From NCBI GenBank assembly GCA_016782865.1, contig JADHXR010000059.1, forward strand, positions 1-41,842: a stretch of DNA of 41,842 nucleotides. Direction: 5' to 3'. Shown here in pieces: positions 22,841-31,697 of this stretch. This stretch comes from Phycisphaerae bacterium. GTDB taxonomy: Bacteria; Planctomycetota; Phycisphaerae; Sedimentisphaerales; Anaerobacaceae. A model generated the notes under the pieces. It made no database searches. It was not told the DNA's origin and saw nothing but the letters and a program-made list of their open reading frames with translations. A program made the translations under genes and the position numbers. Within the stretch, counting starts at the first letter, position 1; the number at the start of each line of letters is the position of its first letter.

Positions 22841-23530
22841 ATGCGCAAACCGCGAGGATTTACGTTAATCGAACTGTTAGTGGTGATCGCCATCATTGCG
22901 CTTCTGCTGGCGATACTCATGCCCGCACTTCAGAGGGTCAAAAAGCAGGCCCAGGGTGTCGTGTGCCAAAACAATCTCAAGTCGATAGGCACGGCGGCTT
23001 TCATGTATGCCGAGGATTACGATCAGTTCGTTCCCCGCGGCCTCGCCGGCGGTACGGGCAAGTCCTGGTTCCAACTCTTTATGCCCCTTCTGGCCCAGAA
23101 GCCCATAGGCAACGATTACCGAACGGTTGACATCTATCGCTGTCCGACCTATCCGGACAAAGAGCAAACCGTCTGCTACGTCGTCAACGGCTGGGACTTC
23201 GACAATGACAGAGACATGACCGGCCACGAGATACTGGTGCCCTCGAAGCTGAGTGAATGCGAACAACCATCGTTTACGATTTTTCTCGCCGATAACGAGG
23301 ACGGCCCCTGGCGCCACATTATAAAGAAGGCCAACGACGACGGAAATAATCGTTGCGATGTATGGGCCCCACAACATCTGCCCGGCCGTACCGAAACAGA
23401 CGTAACCAGAGGCAGACGGGTCGCCGCGGCTCGGCACAGAAAGGGAGCCAATTGTCTCTTCCTCGACTGGCATGTTGAATTGATAGACACCGAGGATCAC
23501 ACTATCGACCTGTGGAGATTCGACAAATAG
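22841..23530 (+). CDS. Prepilin-like protein with N-terminal methylation motif
   Basis: Type IV pilin / type II pseudopilin-like protein, 229 aa. The N-terminus MRKPRGFTLIELLVVIAII is a textbook prepilin cleavage site (cut after Gly, Phe methylated) followed by a hydrophobic helix to about residue 28. The globular part has the planctomycete pattern: CQNNLKSIGTAAFMYAEDYD (about 46-65), DIYRCPTYPDKEQ, and near the end AARHRKGANCLFLDWHVELID, the H-x-G-x-N-x-LFxDGHV-type tail of one-domain planctomycete pilins. An in-frame GTG at 22835 is a possible start; AAAGGTGG upstream fits either. It stands alone with its own promoter and hairpin. pilT lies 4.6 kb downstream. Confidence 0.88.
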   Translation: MRKPRGFTLIELLVVIAIIALLLAILMPALQRVKKQAQGVVCQNNLKSIGTAAFMYAEDYDQFVPRGLAGGTGKSWFQLFMPLLAQKPIGNDYRTVDIYRCPTYPDKEQTVCYVVNGWDFDNDRDMTGHEILVPSKLSECEQPSFTIFLADNEDGPWRHIIKKANDDGNNRCDVWAPQHLPGRTETDVTRGRRVAAARHRKGANCLFLDWHVELIDTEDHTIDLWRFDK

Positions 23531-23533
23531 CAA

Positions 23534-23559
23534 CACTTTAGCCGCGTGCGGCAAAAGTG
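23534..23559. terminator. Hairpin after the prepilin-like gene
   Basis: CACTTT-A-GCCGC (23534-23545) pairs with GCGGC-A-AAAGTG (23548-23559), one A-A mismatch and a 2-base loop. Eleven pairs, no T-run; it probably ends or stabilises the transcript. Confidence 0.5.
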
Positions 23560-24066
23560 CTGGTTCCAGGTTAGAAGGTTCACGGTTTAGGGTTGGTGGC
23601 TGGTAAGATTATCTTTTTCTATCAACTGTGAACCTGTAACCGTGAACCCTGAACCGCTTTAGCGAAATGCTCCCCTTCGCTAAAGTATTACGACAAGTGA
23701 CGTATTGGCCGGTCGAAGCGGTCCCTATACGCCCCCACCGGTGAGAAGGCTCGCATGTATGACATGCCGGCTCGCTCCTATTTCGTGCAGAAGAAGTACA
23801 ATCTCGCACCAAAGACGCTTGAAAAAGCGATCCATTTGCTTTCTAATAATCCTGAGCTGTTCGACTAACCGAAGTGGATCTCGCCGGCCGTGAGGGTGAG
23901 GCCGTATCCGGACGCCTTGCTTTTCGGCCCTGGCAGATTCGCACAGTGCGGATTGAACCGTTAGAATGAATGCCTTGAAAAAGATCTTAAATTCGGCAAC
24001 AATTGTATCTCGATGCCCGTCGGTCGCAGAGAGCAGATAGGGCGAAACAATGTTTAGGAAGATCTT
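23560..24066. other. Long spacer with inverted repeats
   Basis: GGTTCACGGTTTAGGGTT (23578-23595) is inverted as ACCGTGAACCCTGAACC around 23639-23655, within a run of TGTGAACC/TGTAACC/TGAACC units. A perfect 10-bp hairpin CTTTAGCGAA / TTCGCTAAAG occupies 23657-23666 and 23676-23685. A small coding-like ORF lies at 23755. From 23869 to 24060 nothing stands out except a weak TTGAAA/AACAAT pair near 23974. AGGAAG at about 24057 is the ribosome site of the sulfatase gene. Confidence 0.5.
23755..23868 (+). CDS. Possible small protein of 37 aa or gene remnant
   Basis: Unrecognised. The frame MYDMPARSYFVQKKYN ... NNPELFD has natural protein character and good codon use. The same frame is open back to 23701 (..SLYAPTGEKAR before the ATG), so it may be the 3' end of a decayed gene rather than a complete one. 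No ribosome site precedes ATG 23755. Confidence 0.3.
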   Translation: MYDMPARSYFVQKKYNLAPKTLEKAIHLLSNNPELFD

Positions 24067-25527
24067 ATGAAAAAAAGACACATTGGAAGAAGAGAGTTTC
24101 TGCGGTCAGCCGGTTCCGGAGCGGCATCGCTTTTCTGCGGCTCGGCCTTATCAGACCGGGCACGCGCCCAAAACGCTGACGCAAAAAGCACAGCGCGACA
24201 GCCCAACCTTGTCTTTGTCTTCGCCGACCAGTGGCGGGTGCAGTCGGTCGGCTATGCGGGCAACTCGGATGTGAAGACGCCGCAGCTCGACAAACTGGCA
24301 AGTCAGAGCATCAATTTCACCAACGCCGTGTCGGGTTGTCCGGTGTGCAGCCCTTATCGAGCCAGCCTTCTCACGGGCCAATACTGGCTAACTCACGGCA
24401 TTTTTTACAATGACAAGCCTTTGGACCCGGAGGCAACAACCATAGGCAAGGTCTATGGCAAGGCCGGCTACGAGACTGGTTACATCGGCAAGTGGCATGT
24501 AGACGGTCACGGCAGAACATCGTTTATCCCCAGAGAGAGAAGGCAGGGCTTCGAATTCTGGAAGGTCCTTGAATGTACACATGACTATAACAAGTCACTC
24601 TACTACGGCGACGCCGACGTCAAGAAATATTGGGACGGTTACGACGCCGTGTCCCAGACTCGCGAAGCTCAGGAATACGTCCGAAAGCACGCGAACAAAT
24701 CTCCCTTCGTTCTTTTCATGTCGTGGGGACCGCCCCACGCCCCGTATCACACGGCGCCTGAGAAATACAGGAAGATGTTCGGCGATCCCGACAAGATTGT
24801 TCTGCCTCCCAACGTTCCCAACTCATTGAGGAAGAAGGCAAGGCAAGAGCTGGCCGGTTATTATGCCCACATCGCAGTATTGGACGATTGCATCGGAGAT
24901 GTGCTTGGGACAATAGAAGACTGCGGCATCGAAGAGAACACAATTTTCGTCTTCACTTCCGATCACGGTGACATGCTGTATTCTCACAATCAGACCAAAA
25001 AGCAAAAGCCCTGGGAAGAATCGGTCCGGGTCCCGTTTTTGATACGCTACCCCGCTGTGCATGGCAGGAGAGGCAAAGAAATCGACATGCCGATCAACAC
25101 GCCGGATATTATGCCGACTCTGCTCGGCTTGAGTGGCCTTGCCGTCCCTAAATCGGTCGAAGGCAGAGATTTCTCGGGTGTCATCAGAGGCTCGCAGTCG
25201 GCGGACAATGACGCGGCTTTGATTTCGTGCCCCGTGCCGTTTCACCAGTGGGGTTACCAGAGGGGCGGACGGGAATTTCGCGGCGTACGCACGCGACGCT
25301 ACACCTACACCCGCGACCTCAATGGCCCCTGGTTGCTTTATGATAATCAGATGGACCCGCATCAACTGAGGAATCTGTGTAATGATCCGGAGTATGCCCA
25401 AGTCCGGCAGGAACTGGAAAAGATGTTGGCTCAGAAGCTGAAGGAGACGAACGATAAGTTTCTGTCAGGCCCTGAGTATATGGCCATGTGGAATTACCAA
25501 TGGGACAAGAACGATGGCCCGAAATAG
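24067..25527 (+). CDS. Formylglycine-dependent sulfatase with Tat leader
   Basis: Type I sulfatase that removes sulfate esters from an exported substrate, probably a polysaccharide. Twin-arginine leader GRREFLRSAGSGAASLFCG (residues 7-25). The active-site CxPxR is VCSPYRASLLTG (C94, R98), where the Cys becomes formylglycine with the help of a maturation enzyme not in this window. Metal-binding residues FADQ (52-55) and TSDHGDMLYSH are clear, as is the WHVDGHGRTSF variation after GKWH. 486 aa is typical. AGGAAG upstream supports ATG 24067. It leads a same-strand series: DUF6807 (35 bases after), Gfo/Idh/MocA (33 bases) and a truncated DUF1080 gene. The exact substrate cannot be read from the sequence. 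Confidence 0.93.
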   Translation: MKKRHIGRREFLRSAGSGAASLFCGSALSDRARAQNADAKSTARQPNLVFVFADQWRVQSVGYAGNSDVKTPQLDKLASQSINFTNAVSGCPVCSPYRASLLTGQYWLTHGIFYNDKPLDPEATTIGKVYGKAGYETGYIGKWHVDGHGRTSFIPRERRQGFEFWKVLECTHDYNKSLYYGDADVKKYWDGYDAVSQTREAQEYVRKHANKSPFVLFMSWGPPHAPYHTAPEKYRKMFGDPDKIVLPPNVPNSLRKKARQELAGYYAHIAVLDDCIGDVLGTIEDCGIEENTIFVFTSDHGDMLYSHNQTKKQKPWEESVRVPFLIRYPAVHGRRGKEIDMPINTPDIMPTLLGLSGLAVPKSVEGRDFSGVIRGSQSADNDAALISCPVPFHQWGYQRGGREFRGVRTRRYTYTRDLNGPWLLYDNQMDPHQLRNLCNDPEYAQVRQELEKMLAQKLKETNDKFLSGPEYMAMWNYQWDKNDGPK

Positions 25528-25561
25528 GTTTATTTGAAAACAACTTCAAGGAAGGACAGTC

Positions 25562-26500
25562 ATGAGAACGTTCAAGAGTGTCACCATTGCCATTTTGTTG
25601 GTCGCTGCCTTTATGACACTGCCGAACACGTCGCAGGCAGAAAATCCAATACGCATCACAACTCAGGAAGATGTCATCTCGATTCACCAGGACTCGTCGG
25701 CGTTGCTTCGTTACGGGTATCGAAACGTGCCTTACAAGCCCTGCGTGCAGCAGTTGTTCACGCCCGGCGGCATCAACGTTCTGCGCGATTCGCCCGCCGA
25801 CCACCAGCATCACCATGCTCTGATGTACGCCGTCAGCGTCGATGGCCTGAATTTCTGGGAAGAGCAGAAAGAACCCGGACGCCAGAGGCACAAGAGTTTT
25901 TGCGACGTGACCGTTAACGCGCACAGCGGCGTACCGCGGGGAAGCTTTTGCGAACGGCTCGACTGGGTCAATCCGAAGACAGATGAGTTGCTGCTCAACG
26001 AATCTCGTACAATCGCCGTGTCCCGGTTGGACGAGTCTGCCGCCACACTCCTAAGCTGGCAATCCAGCTTCACCGTGCCGACAGGGAAAGATTCGGCGAC
26101 TCTTTCCGGCTCGCATTACTTCGGTCTCGGTATGCGTTTTGTCAAGTCGATGGACACAGACGGCCGGCTTCGCAATTCCAGCGGCAAGGCAGGCGAGATC
26201 GTCCGAGGTGACGAACATCTCGTCCGGGCAAAGTGGTGTGCATTAACAGCTAACGCTGACGGCAAACCTGTCACTGTTGCTATGTTTTGTCACGCGGACA
26301 ATTTGCGTCATCCGACGCATTGGTTCACTATGACCAAACCTTTCGCATACCTCTCGGCGACAATGAATCTCCACAGAGAACCTCTGAAGATAACATCGGG
26401 CGAGCCGCTGAGATTGCGATATGCCGTAGCTCTCTGGGACGGCTCCGTCGAGAATAGCCAAATCGACCGGCTTTATCGCCGGTGGGTCGAGGACAATTGA
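25562..26500 (+). CDS. DUF6807 (PmoA-like) exported protein
   Basis: Family annotated as methane-oxygenase PmoA-like by name, but in planctomycetes it accompanies sugar-degrading genes, so methane oxidation is not implied. Signal peptide residues 1-26 (MRTFKSVTIAILLVAAFMTLPNTSQA). The His-rich signature DHQHHHALMYAVSVDGLNFWEE (about 80-101) and the later GSHYFGLGMRF and WHW-like HPTHWFTMTKPFAYLSA motifs fit the family. 312 aa is its usual length. GGAAGG just before ATG 25562 is a good ribosome site. It sits between the sulfatase and the Gfo/Idh/MocA gene, so it is presumably part of the same sugar pathway, perhaps acting on a released residue. Confidence 0.85.
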   Translation: MRTFKSVTIAILLVAAFMTLPNTSQAENPIRITTQEDVISIHQDSSALLRYGYRNVPYKPCVQQLFTPGGINVLRDSPADHQHHHALMYAVSVDGLNFWEEQKEPGRQRHKSFCDVTVNAHSGVPRGSFCERLDWVNPKTDELLLNESRTIAVSRLDESAATLLSWQSSFTVPTGKDSATLSGSHYFGLGMRFVKSMDTDGRLRNSSGKAGEIVRGDEHLVRAKWCALTANADGKPVTVAMFCHADNLRHPTHWFTMTKPFAYLSATMNLHREPLKITSGEPLRLRYAVALWDGSVENSQIDRLYRRWVEDN

Positions 26501-26532
26501 AATCTCATTCAAATCGAATCGAGGAGAAAGTC

Positions 26533-27819
26533 ATGTCTGACAAGCAAGAATCACGGGACAAGTCCGGTCAAGCACTGACACGCCGGCAGTTTATTCACGG
26601 GGCAAGTGCGGCGGCAGTCACAGTCGCCGGCGTATCCGCGGGCAAGGCACTGGGAGCCAACGAGCGTCTCGGCGTAGGCTTCATAGGGTGCGGTGGCCGG
26701 GCTAACGCTCACCTCACGACGGTGCATTACCTCAAGAGCAAGGGCGCCAACGTGGACATCGTCGCTGCGTGTGATACCTATCGGCCCAGGCTGCAGAAGA
26801 TCATCGAAGGCTACAAAGCCAAAGGGTACGCGGACCATCGCGAATTGCTCGATGATCCGAATGTCGACGTCGTCTGCATCGCAACGCCCGACCATCATCA
26901 CGGCTATCACGCCATCGACGCGGTCCGCGCGGGCAAGGACGTCTACTGCGAAAAGCCCGTGACGCACTGGCGCCAATTCGAGCTTACCAAACGCCTGGCT
27001 GGAGAAGTAAAGAAGAGCGGCCGGGTCTTCCAGCTCGGCACACAAGGTATGCAGGACTCGGCGTGGTGGCAGATGAGAAAGCTGATCCAGGATGGTCTGA
27101 TCGGCCAACCGGTCCACGCCGAGTGTGGATACTTCCGGGTCGGTGACTGGGGCGAGCGAGGGATGCGGATCGACGACCCGAACGCCAAGCCGGGCTCCGA
27201 CCTAAACTGGGAAGGTTTCTTGGGTGATGCGCCCAAGCGCCCCTTTGACATCAGCCGGTACTTTCGATGGCGGATGTACGAAGACTACGCGGGCGGGCCT
27301 TCCACCGATTTGTTTCCGCATAGTCTGACCCCGGTGCTCTTTATGCTTGGTGTCAAGATGCCGAGCACGGTAGTTGCGACAGGGGGCAAACTACGCTATC
27401 AGGAGCGGGAGATCCCCGATACGTATAACATGCTCATCGATTACCCCGAGAACATCACAGTCGCCGTGCTCGGGACACAGGCGAACGATTACCCCGGCAC
27501 GGGATCGCGCGGCTCGGGGCAACGGATACCTGTCATCCGCGGATGGGAAGGGACACTGACCGTCGAAAAGAACGAGATCGTTTTCATCCCCGCGCAGGGC
27601 TCAAAGAAGAAGCCCCAGCGTTTCGCAATTAGGTACGGCGAGGACTTTGTCGAGTACTGGCGAGCCTTTCTCGCCTGCTGCCGGATGCGTCAGCAAGGTA
27701 CGCTAAGCCCGATGCCTCTGGCGTATAGAGTGCAAACCGCTGTGCAGATGGGCATGCTCGGCCTCCAGGACCAGAAGGTCGCGCGCTTCGACCCGATCAA
27801 GGAAGAGATTCTTCTGTAG
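26533..27819 (+). CDS. Gfo/Idh/MocA-family oxidoreductase with Tat leader
   Basis: NAD(P)-dependent oxidoreductase fold, 428 aa. Leader LTRRQFIHGASAAAVTVAG (15-33) indicates Tat export, presumably with cofactor already bound. The Rossmann motif VGFIGCGGRANAH (48-60) and the catalytic EKP (140-142 in YCEKPVTH) are present; the HH pair in ATPDHHHGYHA matches this planctomycete subfamily. C-terminal half starting around QLGTQGMQDS with GGPSTDLFPHSL contains the likely substrate-site His. Periplasmic members oxidise or isomerise sugars or glycoside units; the substrate is unknown. GAGGAG about seven bases upstream supports ATG 26533. Co-directional with the sulfatase and DUF6807 genes. Confidence 0.92.
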   Translation: MSDKQESRDKSGQALTRRQFIHGASAAAVTVAGVSAGKALGANERLGVGFIGCGGRANAHLTTVHYLKSKGANVDIVAACDTYRPRLQKIIEGYKAKGYADHRELLDDPNVDVVCIATPDHHHGYHAIDAVRAGKDVYCEKPVTHWRQFELTKRLAGEVKKSGRVFQLGTQGMQDSAWWQMRKLIQDGLIGQPVHAECGYFRVGDWGERGMRIDDPNAKPGSDLNWEGFLGDAPKRPFDISRYFRWRMYEDYAGGPSTDLFPHSLTPVLFMLGVKMPSTVVATGGKLRYQEREIPDTYNMLIDYPENITVAVLGTQANDYPGTGSRGSGQRIPVIRGWEGTLTVEKNEIVFIPAQGSKKKPQRFAIRYGEDFVEYWRAFLACCRMRQQGTLSPMPLAYRVQTAVQMGMLGLQDQKVARFDPIKEEILL

Positions 27820-27876
27820 GCAGAGCAGTGAGCTATATGCAAAGTATTGATTCAACTGAGAGTAAAGGAGTAAACG

Positions 27877-28116
27877 ATGAAGACAACACTAACGAAGATG
27901 CTTGTTTGCCTGCTTTTCGCGGCCATGGTTTGCGGCACAAACAGCTACGCCGCAGAAGGCGTCAAGAAATACGATGTACACGACAAAGAGCGAGAAAATC
28001 CAACGGTCATGACACCTCCCGAACGATTCGGCCAACCACCCGTTGATGCGACTGTCCTTTTCGATGGTACGGCAGAGTCTACGTCTCAATGGGAGAGAGA
28101 CAGAAGAGAAATCTGA
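27877..28116 (+). pseudogene. Truncated DUF1080 (3-keto-disaccharide hydrolase) gene
   Basis: DUF1080 proteins are exported beta-sandwich proteins, some cleaving 3-keto-glycosides. Here only the first 79 codons remain: signal peptide MKTTLTKMLVCLLFAAMVCG (1-20 plus), the family's usual leader-linked segment KKYDVHDKERENPTVMTPPE, then the opening of the domain VLFDGTAESTSQWE, followed by RDRREI and a stop. A complete protein would be 250-290 aa. AAAGGAG eight bases before ATG 27877 is intact. The remaining domain is missing: pilT begins 54 bases later. The Gfo/Idh/MocA gene ends 57 bases upstream. The disruption looks like a deletion joining the catabolic block to pilT. Confidence 0.8.
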
Positions 28117-28170
28117 TAAAGTAGGCCTGTATCAGGCACAGAACAGGTTGTTTAGAAGGAGCGTTTAACG

Positions 28171-29265
28171 ATGGTTGAAATAGGAAGCATATTGGCCAAA
28201 GCGGTCAGGACCGAAGCGAGTGACGTTCACATCAATGTTGGAATGCAGCCCATAGTCCGGGTGAATACCGAACTGATGGAGATGGATTTTCCGATTATCA
28301 GCAATGATGACGCAAGAGATATCCTTCTCTCGCTGGTAGGCCAGGAGAAGTTCGACAAGTTCGAGCAGGCCAGAGACCTTGATTTCTCGACGAGCATCAC
28401 CGACCCGGACCAGCGGTTCCGCGTTAATGCTCATTATCAGCGCGATACGATCGCAATTGCCTTCAGACTGATTTGCGACCGCGTCCCGTCAATTGACAAG
28501 CTGCATCTTCCGGAGAAGGTCAAGGATTTTGCCGATTTGCCGAGTGGATTGGTCCTGGTGACCGGGCACACCGGCGCCGGCAAGAGCACGACGCTCGCTT
28601 CGATTATAGGGCTGATAAATACGAAGTACAGGAAGCGCGTGATAACAATCGAAGATCCCATCGAGTATTGGCTGCTGAATGACAAGTGCATGATCGAACA
28701 ACGTGAGGTCGGTTCGGACTGTCCCGATTTCGCGACGGGGCTCAGACATATTCTTCGCCAGGACCCGGATATCATCATGGTCGGTGAAATGCGAGACCTT
28801 GAAACAACAAGTTTCGCACTCACCGCCGCCGAGACAGGGCACCTCGTCTTCAGCACGCTGCACACAACAAATACGTCGCAATCAATGGAACGTATTATAG
28901 ACATCTACCCGGCCGGCCAGCAGACTCAGGCCCGAACGATGCTGGCCAATGCTCTGCAGGCCGTCGTCTCGCAGACTTTGTTCAGACGTGCTGATGAGCC
29001 GGGCATGGTTCCAAGTACGGAGATAATGCTTTGTACCTCAGCGGTAAGAAACTGCATCCGCGAGAACAGAATTTACGAGATACCCAACATTATCGAGACA
29101 TCTCGACGCTACGGGATGCACACGATGGACAACAGCATCGCCCAGTTGTGCCTTGACGGGTATATCGACAAGGAGGAAGCTATCCTGCGCTCGAGCAACC
29201 GTGCAAAGATGGAGCAGGCGCTTCAACTGGCCGGGACAGTCACTCGACGTTCTCGCAGAAGGTGA
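28171..29265 (+). CDS. pilT: PilT-family twitching/retraction ATPase
   Basis: Hexameric ATPase that powers retraction of type IV pili at the inner face of the cytoplasmic membrane. 364 aa. Walker A GHTGAGKST (about 131-139), the Asp box ITIEDPIEYW, Walker B DIIMVGEMRDLET, and the His box GHLVFSTLHTTN are all present. The second half ends NRAKMEQAL, as in PilT proteins, which separates it from the extension ATPase PilB. AGAAGGAG about eight bases before ATG 28171. No other pilus assembly genes are nearby except the prepilin-like gene at 22841. Its last 26 bases overlap the end of the convergent sulfatase gene on the other strand, leaving no room for a terminator. The gene now follows a truncated DUF1080 gene, so the local order may be recent. 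Confidence 0.93.
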   Translation: MVEIGSILAKAVRTEASDVHINVGMQPIVRVNTELMEMDFPIISNDDARDILLSLVGQEKFDKFEQARDLDFSTSITDPDQRFRVNAHYQRDTIAIAFRLICDRVPSIDKLHLPEKVKDFADLPSGLVLVTGHTGAGKSTTLASIIGLINTKYRKRVITIEDPIEYWLLNDKCMIEQREVGSDCPDFATGLRHILRQDPDIIMVGEMRDLETTSFALTAAETGHLVFSTLHTTNTSQSMERIIDIYPAGQQTQARTMLANALQAVVSQTLFRRADEPGMVPSTEIMLCTSAVRNCIRENRIYEIPNIIETSRRYGMHTMDNSIAQLCLDGYIDKEEAILRSSNRAKMEQALQLAGTVTRRSRRR

Positions 29266-30682
29266 TCAGTTCTTTCTTAAGATGTAGATATTCTTTCGGA
29301 TGTTTCTCTCTGAGGTCTTCGGACTCATCTACGTCCTCTTTCAGATCGTAGAGTTGAAGCTCGGCGTCCTCGAGCCGCTGCGCCAACTGTCGCCATCGCC
29401 CCCTCGTACTCTCGACCTGACCGACGAGCTTCCACCTGCCTCTTCGCGCAGCTACTTTACCGACCAGTTCCCAGAAAACGATGCGTTCAGGCAAAGGTTC
29501 CATACAGCCCGAAAGTATATGCTCAATCAGATTCATACCGTGCACGGGATTCCTGCCGTTCGTACTGGGAACATCCAAACCGGCAGCTTCCAGAACAGTG
29601 GCAAAAACATCAAAATGCATAGCAAGCTCATTTGAGACGATACCTTCGGGAAACTTGCCCTTCCACCACATCACACAAGGCACCCTGATCCCACCCTCGT
29701 ACGTGCCGCCTTTCCCTCCGCGGAAAGGTCCGTTGTTGCGCGGATAGTCGGCTTTGGTTTCGGCAGTCTCCAGGCACGCGCCGTTGTCGCTGAAGTAGAT
29801 TACCAGAGTATCTTCCTCCAGATCAAGGTCCTTGAGCAGATCGAGCAACCGGCCGACACTGCGGTCCATGTGTCCGAGGACGGCATTGTAATCTCGCCGA
29901 GGTTGATCGACGCCCTTCTCGGCATATCGCTCCAGCCAATTCTTCTTGCCCGAAGGCTTGGGCTGCTCCGCGCGCCAGAGAGGACCGTGCACGGCATTAT
30001 AGGGAACGTAACAAAAGAACGGCTTCCTCTTAACCGCACAGTCCCGGATGAATGACAGAGCTTTCTCCGTGAAGTAGTCGGTCAGATGAAGATCCTCGCG
30101 ATACGGCTTGTCGTTGTGCATCAATGCTTGTGCAGCGGTAGGAGTGTAGGGATGCGCCCCGCCCAGGAAGCCATAGAATTCATCGAAACCACGATCATTC
30201 GGCATATCAGGTCTCCTATAGCCCAAATGCCACTTTCCGAATATACCCGTTTTATAGCCAGCTCTCTTGAGAAACTGAGGCAGAATAACAACATCGTCGC
30301 GTATCCGCCTTTCGTTTTCATCGCTTTTCGAGGGTCCTCTCCACATGCCGTTTTCCATCGAATACTGCCCCGTCAAGAATGAAGACCTGGTCGGAGCGCA
30401 CAGCGGGTTCACGTAGAATTGCGTGAACCGGACGCCCGTTCGCGCGATTTCATCCATCACCGGGGTCTCAACATCCGTATCCTTCCAATAGCAGCTCGCG
30501 TCCCCCCATCCTTGATCGTCGGAAACGACCAACAGAATATTTGGCTTCTCGGGTGGAGCCTTTGCCACTCGACGTTCTGCGGCGTTCGAGCAGCATGCAC
30601 CCGCCAACGTCGTAAGGCCCGTACCGAGGCCCCAAAGAAAATCACGCCGGCTGACAACAGTTTCTATTCTCTCTCTTCTCAC
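29240..30682 (-). CDS. Formylglycine-dependent sulfatase with Tat leader (operon gene 4)
   Basis: Sulfatase of the arylsulfatase-A/N-acetylgalactosamine-6-sulfatase type, 480 aa, acting outside the cytoplasm. Tat leader VVSRRDFLWGLGTGLTTLAG (9-28), possibly a lipoprotein since CC follows at 30-31. Active site LCAPTRSSFLTG (C95, R99); metal ligands VSDDQGWGD (53-61) and YFSDNGA; GKWHLGYRRPD is standard. It starts at GTG 30682, where GTGA overlaps the esterase stop by four bases, so translation is coupled. It is the last gene of the four-gene minus-strand operon, and its 3' end overlaps pilT by 26 bp. The tail WRQLAQRLEDAELQLYDLKED holds the usual C-terminal strand. Substrate unknown; it may remove a different sulfate from that taken by the sulfatase at 35428. 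Confidence 0.93.
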   Translation of the reverse strand: MRRERIETVVSRRDFLWGLGTGLTTLAGACCSNAAERRVAKAPPEKPNILLVVSDDQGWGDASCYWKDTDVETPVMDEIARTGVRFTQFYVNPLCAPTRSSFLTGQYSMENGMWRGPSKSDENERRIRDDVVILPQFLKRAGYKTGIFGKWHLGYRRPDMPNDRGFDEFYGFLGGAHPYTPTAAQALMHNDKPYREDLHLTDYFTEKALSFIRDCAVKRKPFFCYVPYNAVHGPLWRAEQPKPSGKKNWLERYAEKGVDQPRRDYNAVLGHMDRSVGRLLDLLKDLDLEEDTLVIYFSDNGACLETAETKADYPRNNGPFRGGKGGTYEGGIRVPCVMWWKGKFPEGIVSNELAMHFDVFATVLEAAGLDVPSTNGRNPVHGMNLIEHILSGCMEPLPERIVFWELVGKVAARRGRWKLVGQVESTRGRWRQLAQRLEDAELQLYDLKEDVDESEDLREKHPKEYLHLKKELITFCENVE

Positions 30683-31668
30683 TGAGCTCCCAGGTGGCGA
30701 AGGAAGAAGTTAGCAAGCCCTTCAGGGTTGGCCGGCTCGACACCTATCTTCTCGGCATGGACCTCGGCCTCTACTCCGACTTCTTCGGCTCGCTTTTTCA
30801 GCGCTACTGCGTGTAGCGGATGATGATTCCTGTGCCCGCGCGTTTCAGGCGTCCCGCCCTTCATCCCGTTCGATACGTATAATGGCGGGTCGTCCTTCGA
30901 CATCAGGCCGAGCATGTCGAGATCGGCGCGAATGGCCTTGCCCTCGGGACCTTCCAATTGCTCAACACTCCTAAGCCCATAGAACGCCAAAGCCTCTTTG
31001 AGTGCTGCTTCGTACACCTGAGGATTGGGCGTGTAGCCCAGCAGTTCGGGCCATTGCAGCACGTCATAAGTCGCCTGTGTCGCCAGTGCACCGACCACCG
31101 TCAAACGCGTTGACTCACGAAGCACAGGATCAGGACTGTCGAGCTCGGCCATATCATCGTGGAAGGCCAGCCAGGTCGCCGTTCCGGAGCCTGCCGAGCC
31201 GCCGTAGGCGCCTATCCGTTTCTTGTCGATGTTCCACCGCTTCGCCTTGCTGCGGATAAACTGCAGCGCCCGCTTGGAATCGTTCAGGCACGCCCGGACA
31301 CCCCGCGGCTCATTAGTTCGATAGCTGTAATTGATCGTCGCAAAAGAGACACCGGCTTTGAGAAACCTCGGCATCTCTTGCGACTTGTATATCTTGGATT
31401 TGTCGCCGCCCGTAAATCCGCCGCCGTGAATAAAGATCACGAGCGGAACAGGCTTCTCGGATTCGACAAGCCATATATCGAGCAGGTTGCGCTGATGCGG
31501 ACCGTAGCGCACATTAGCATGTGTGGCGACAACGCCCTCTATATTGATCGCTTCGGGCAAACTTTTCTCCCGCCACCTGCCCGTAGCCAACGTTGCAGCA
31601 CTGAGCACAAGCAAGCAGGCGATTACCGCAAGAACGCGGTGGCATCTTGAAGCTATTCGTGATTTCAT
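30679..31668 (-). CDS. Exported alpha/beta-hydrolase, probable carbohydrate esterase (operon gene 3)
   Basis: Esterase of the BD-FAE/acetyl-esterase kind, likely removing acyl groups from a polysaccharide. Signal peptide residues 10-30 (HRVLAVIACLLVLSAATLATG). Oxyanion motif HGGGFTGGDKS (81-91), nucleophile elbow GAYGGSAGSG (Ser158); the catalytic His is probably in the HRNHHPLHAVAL stretch. 329 aa from ATG 31668. A longer frame to 31752 would overlap the upstream gene by 55 bases and lacks a leader there, so 31668 is preferred; AGGAG is ten bases upstream, a little far. It follows the GH127 gene after 29 bases and is coupled to the next sulfatase by a four-base overlap. Deacylation fits the desulfation and arabinosidase activities of its neighbours. 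Confidence 0.88.
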   Translation of the reverse strand: MKSRIASRCHRVLAVIACLLVLSAATLATGRWREKSLPEAINIEGVVATHANVRYGPHQRNLLDIWLVESEKPVPLVIFIHGGGFTGGDKSKIYKSQEMPRFLKAGVSFATINYSYRTNEPRGVRACLNDSKRALQFIRSKAKRWNIDKKRIGAYGGSAGSGTATWLAFHDDMAELDSPDPVLRESTRLTVVGALATQATYDVLQWPELLGYTPNPQVYEAALKEALAFYGLRSVEQLEGPEGKAIRADLDMLGLMSKDDPPLYVSNGMKGGTPETRGHRNHHPLHAVALKKRAEEVGVEAEVHAEKIGVEPANPEGLANFFLRHLGAQ

Positions 31669-31697
31669 GGCAGGACATCTCCTCTCTGATCCGGCGG

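Noticed and set aside
25562..26500. Methane oxidation, suggested by the PmoA-like family name
   Set aside because: DUF6807 proteins are not methane monooxygenase subunits; the neighbours are sugar and sulfate-ester genes, and no pmoB or pmoC is present.
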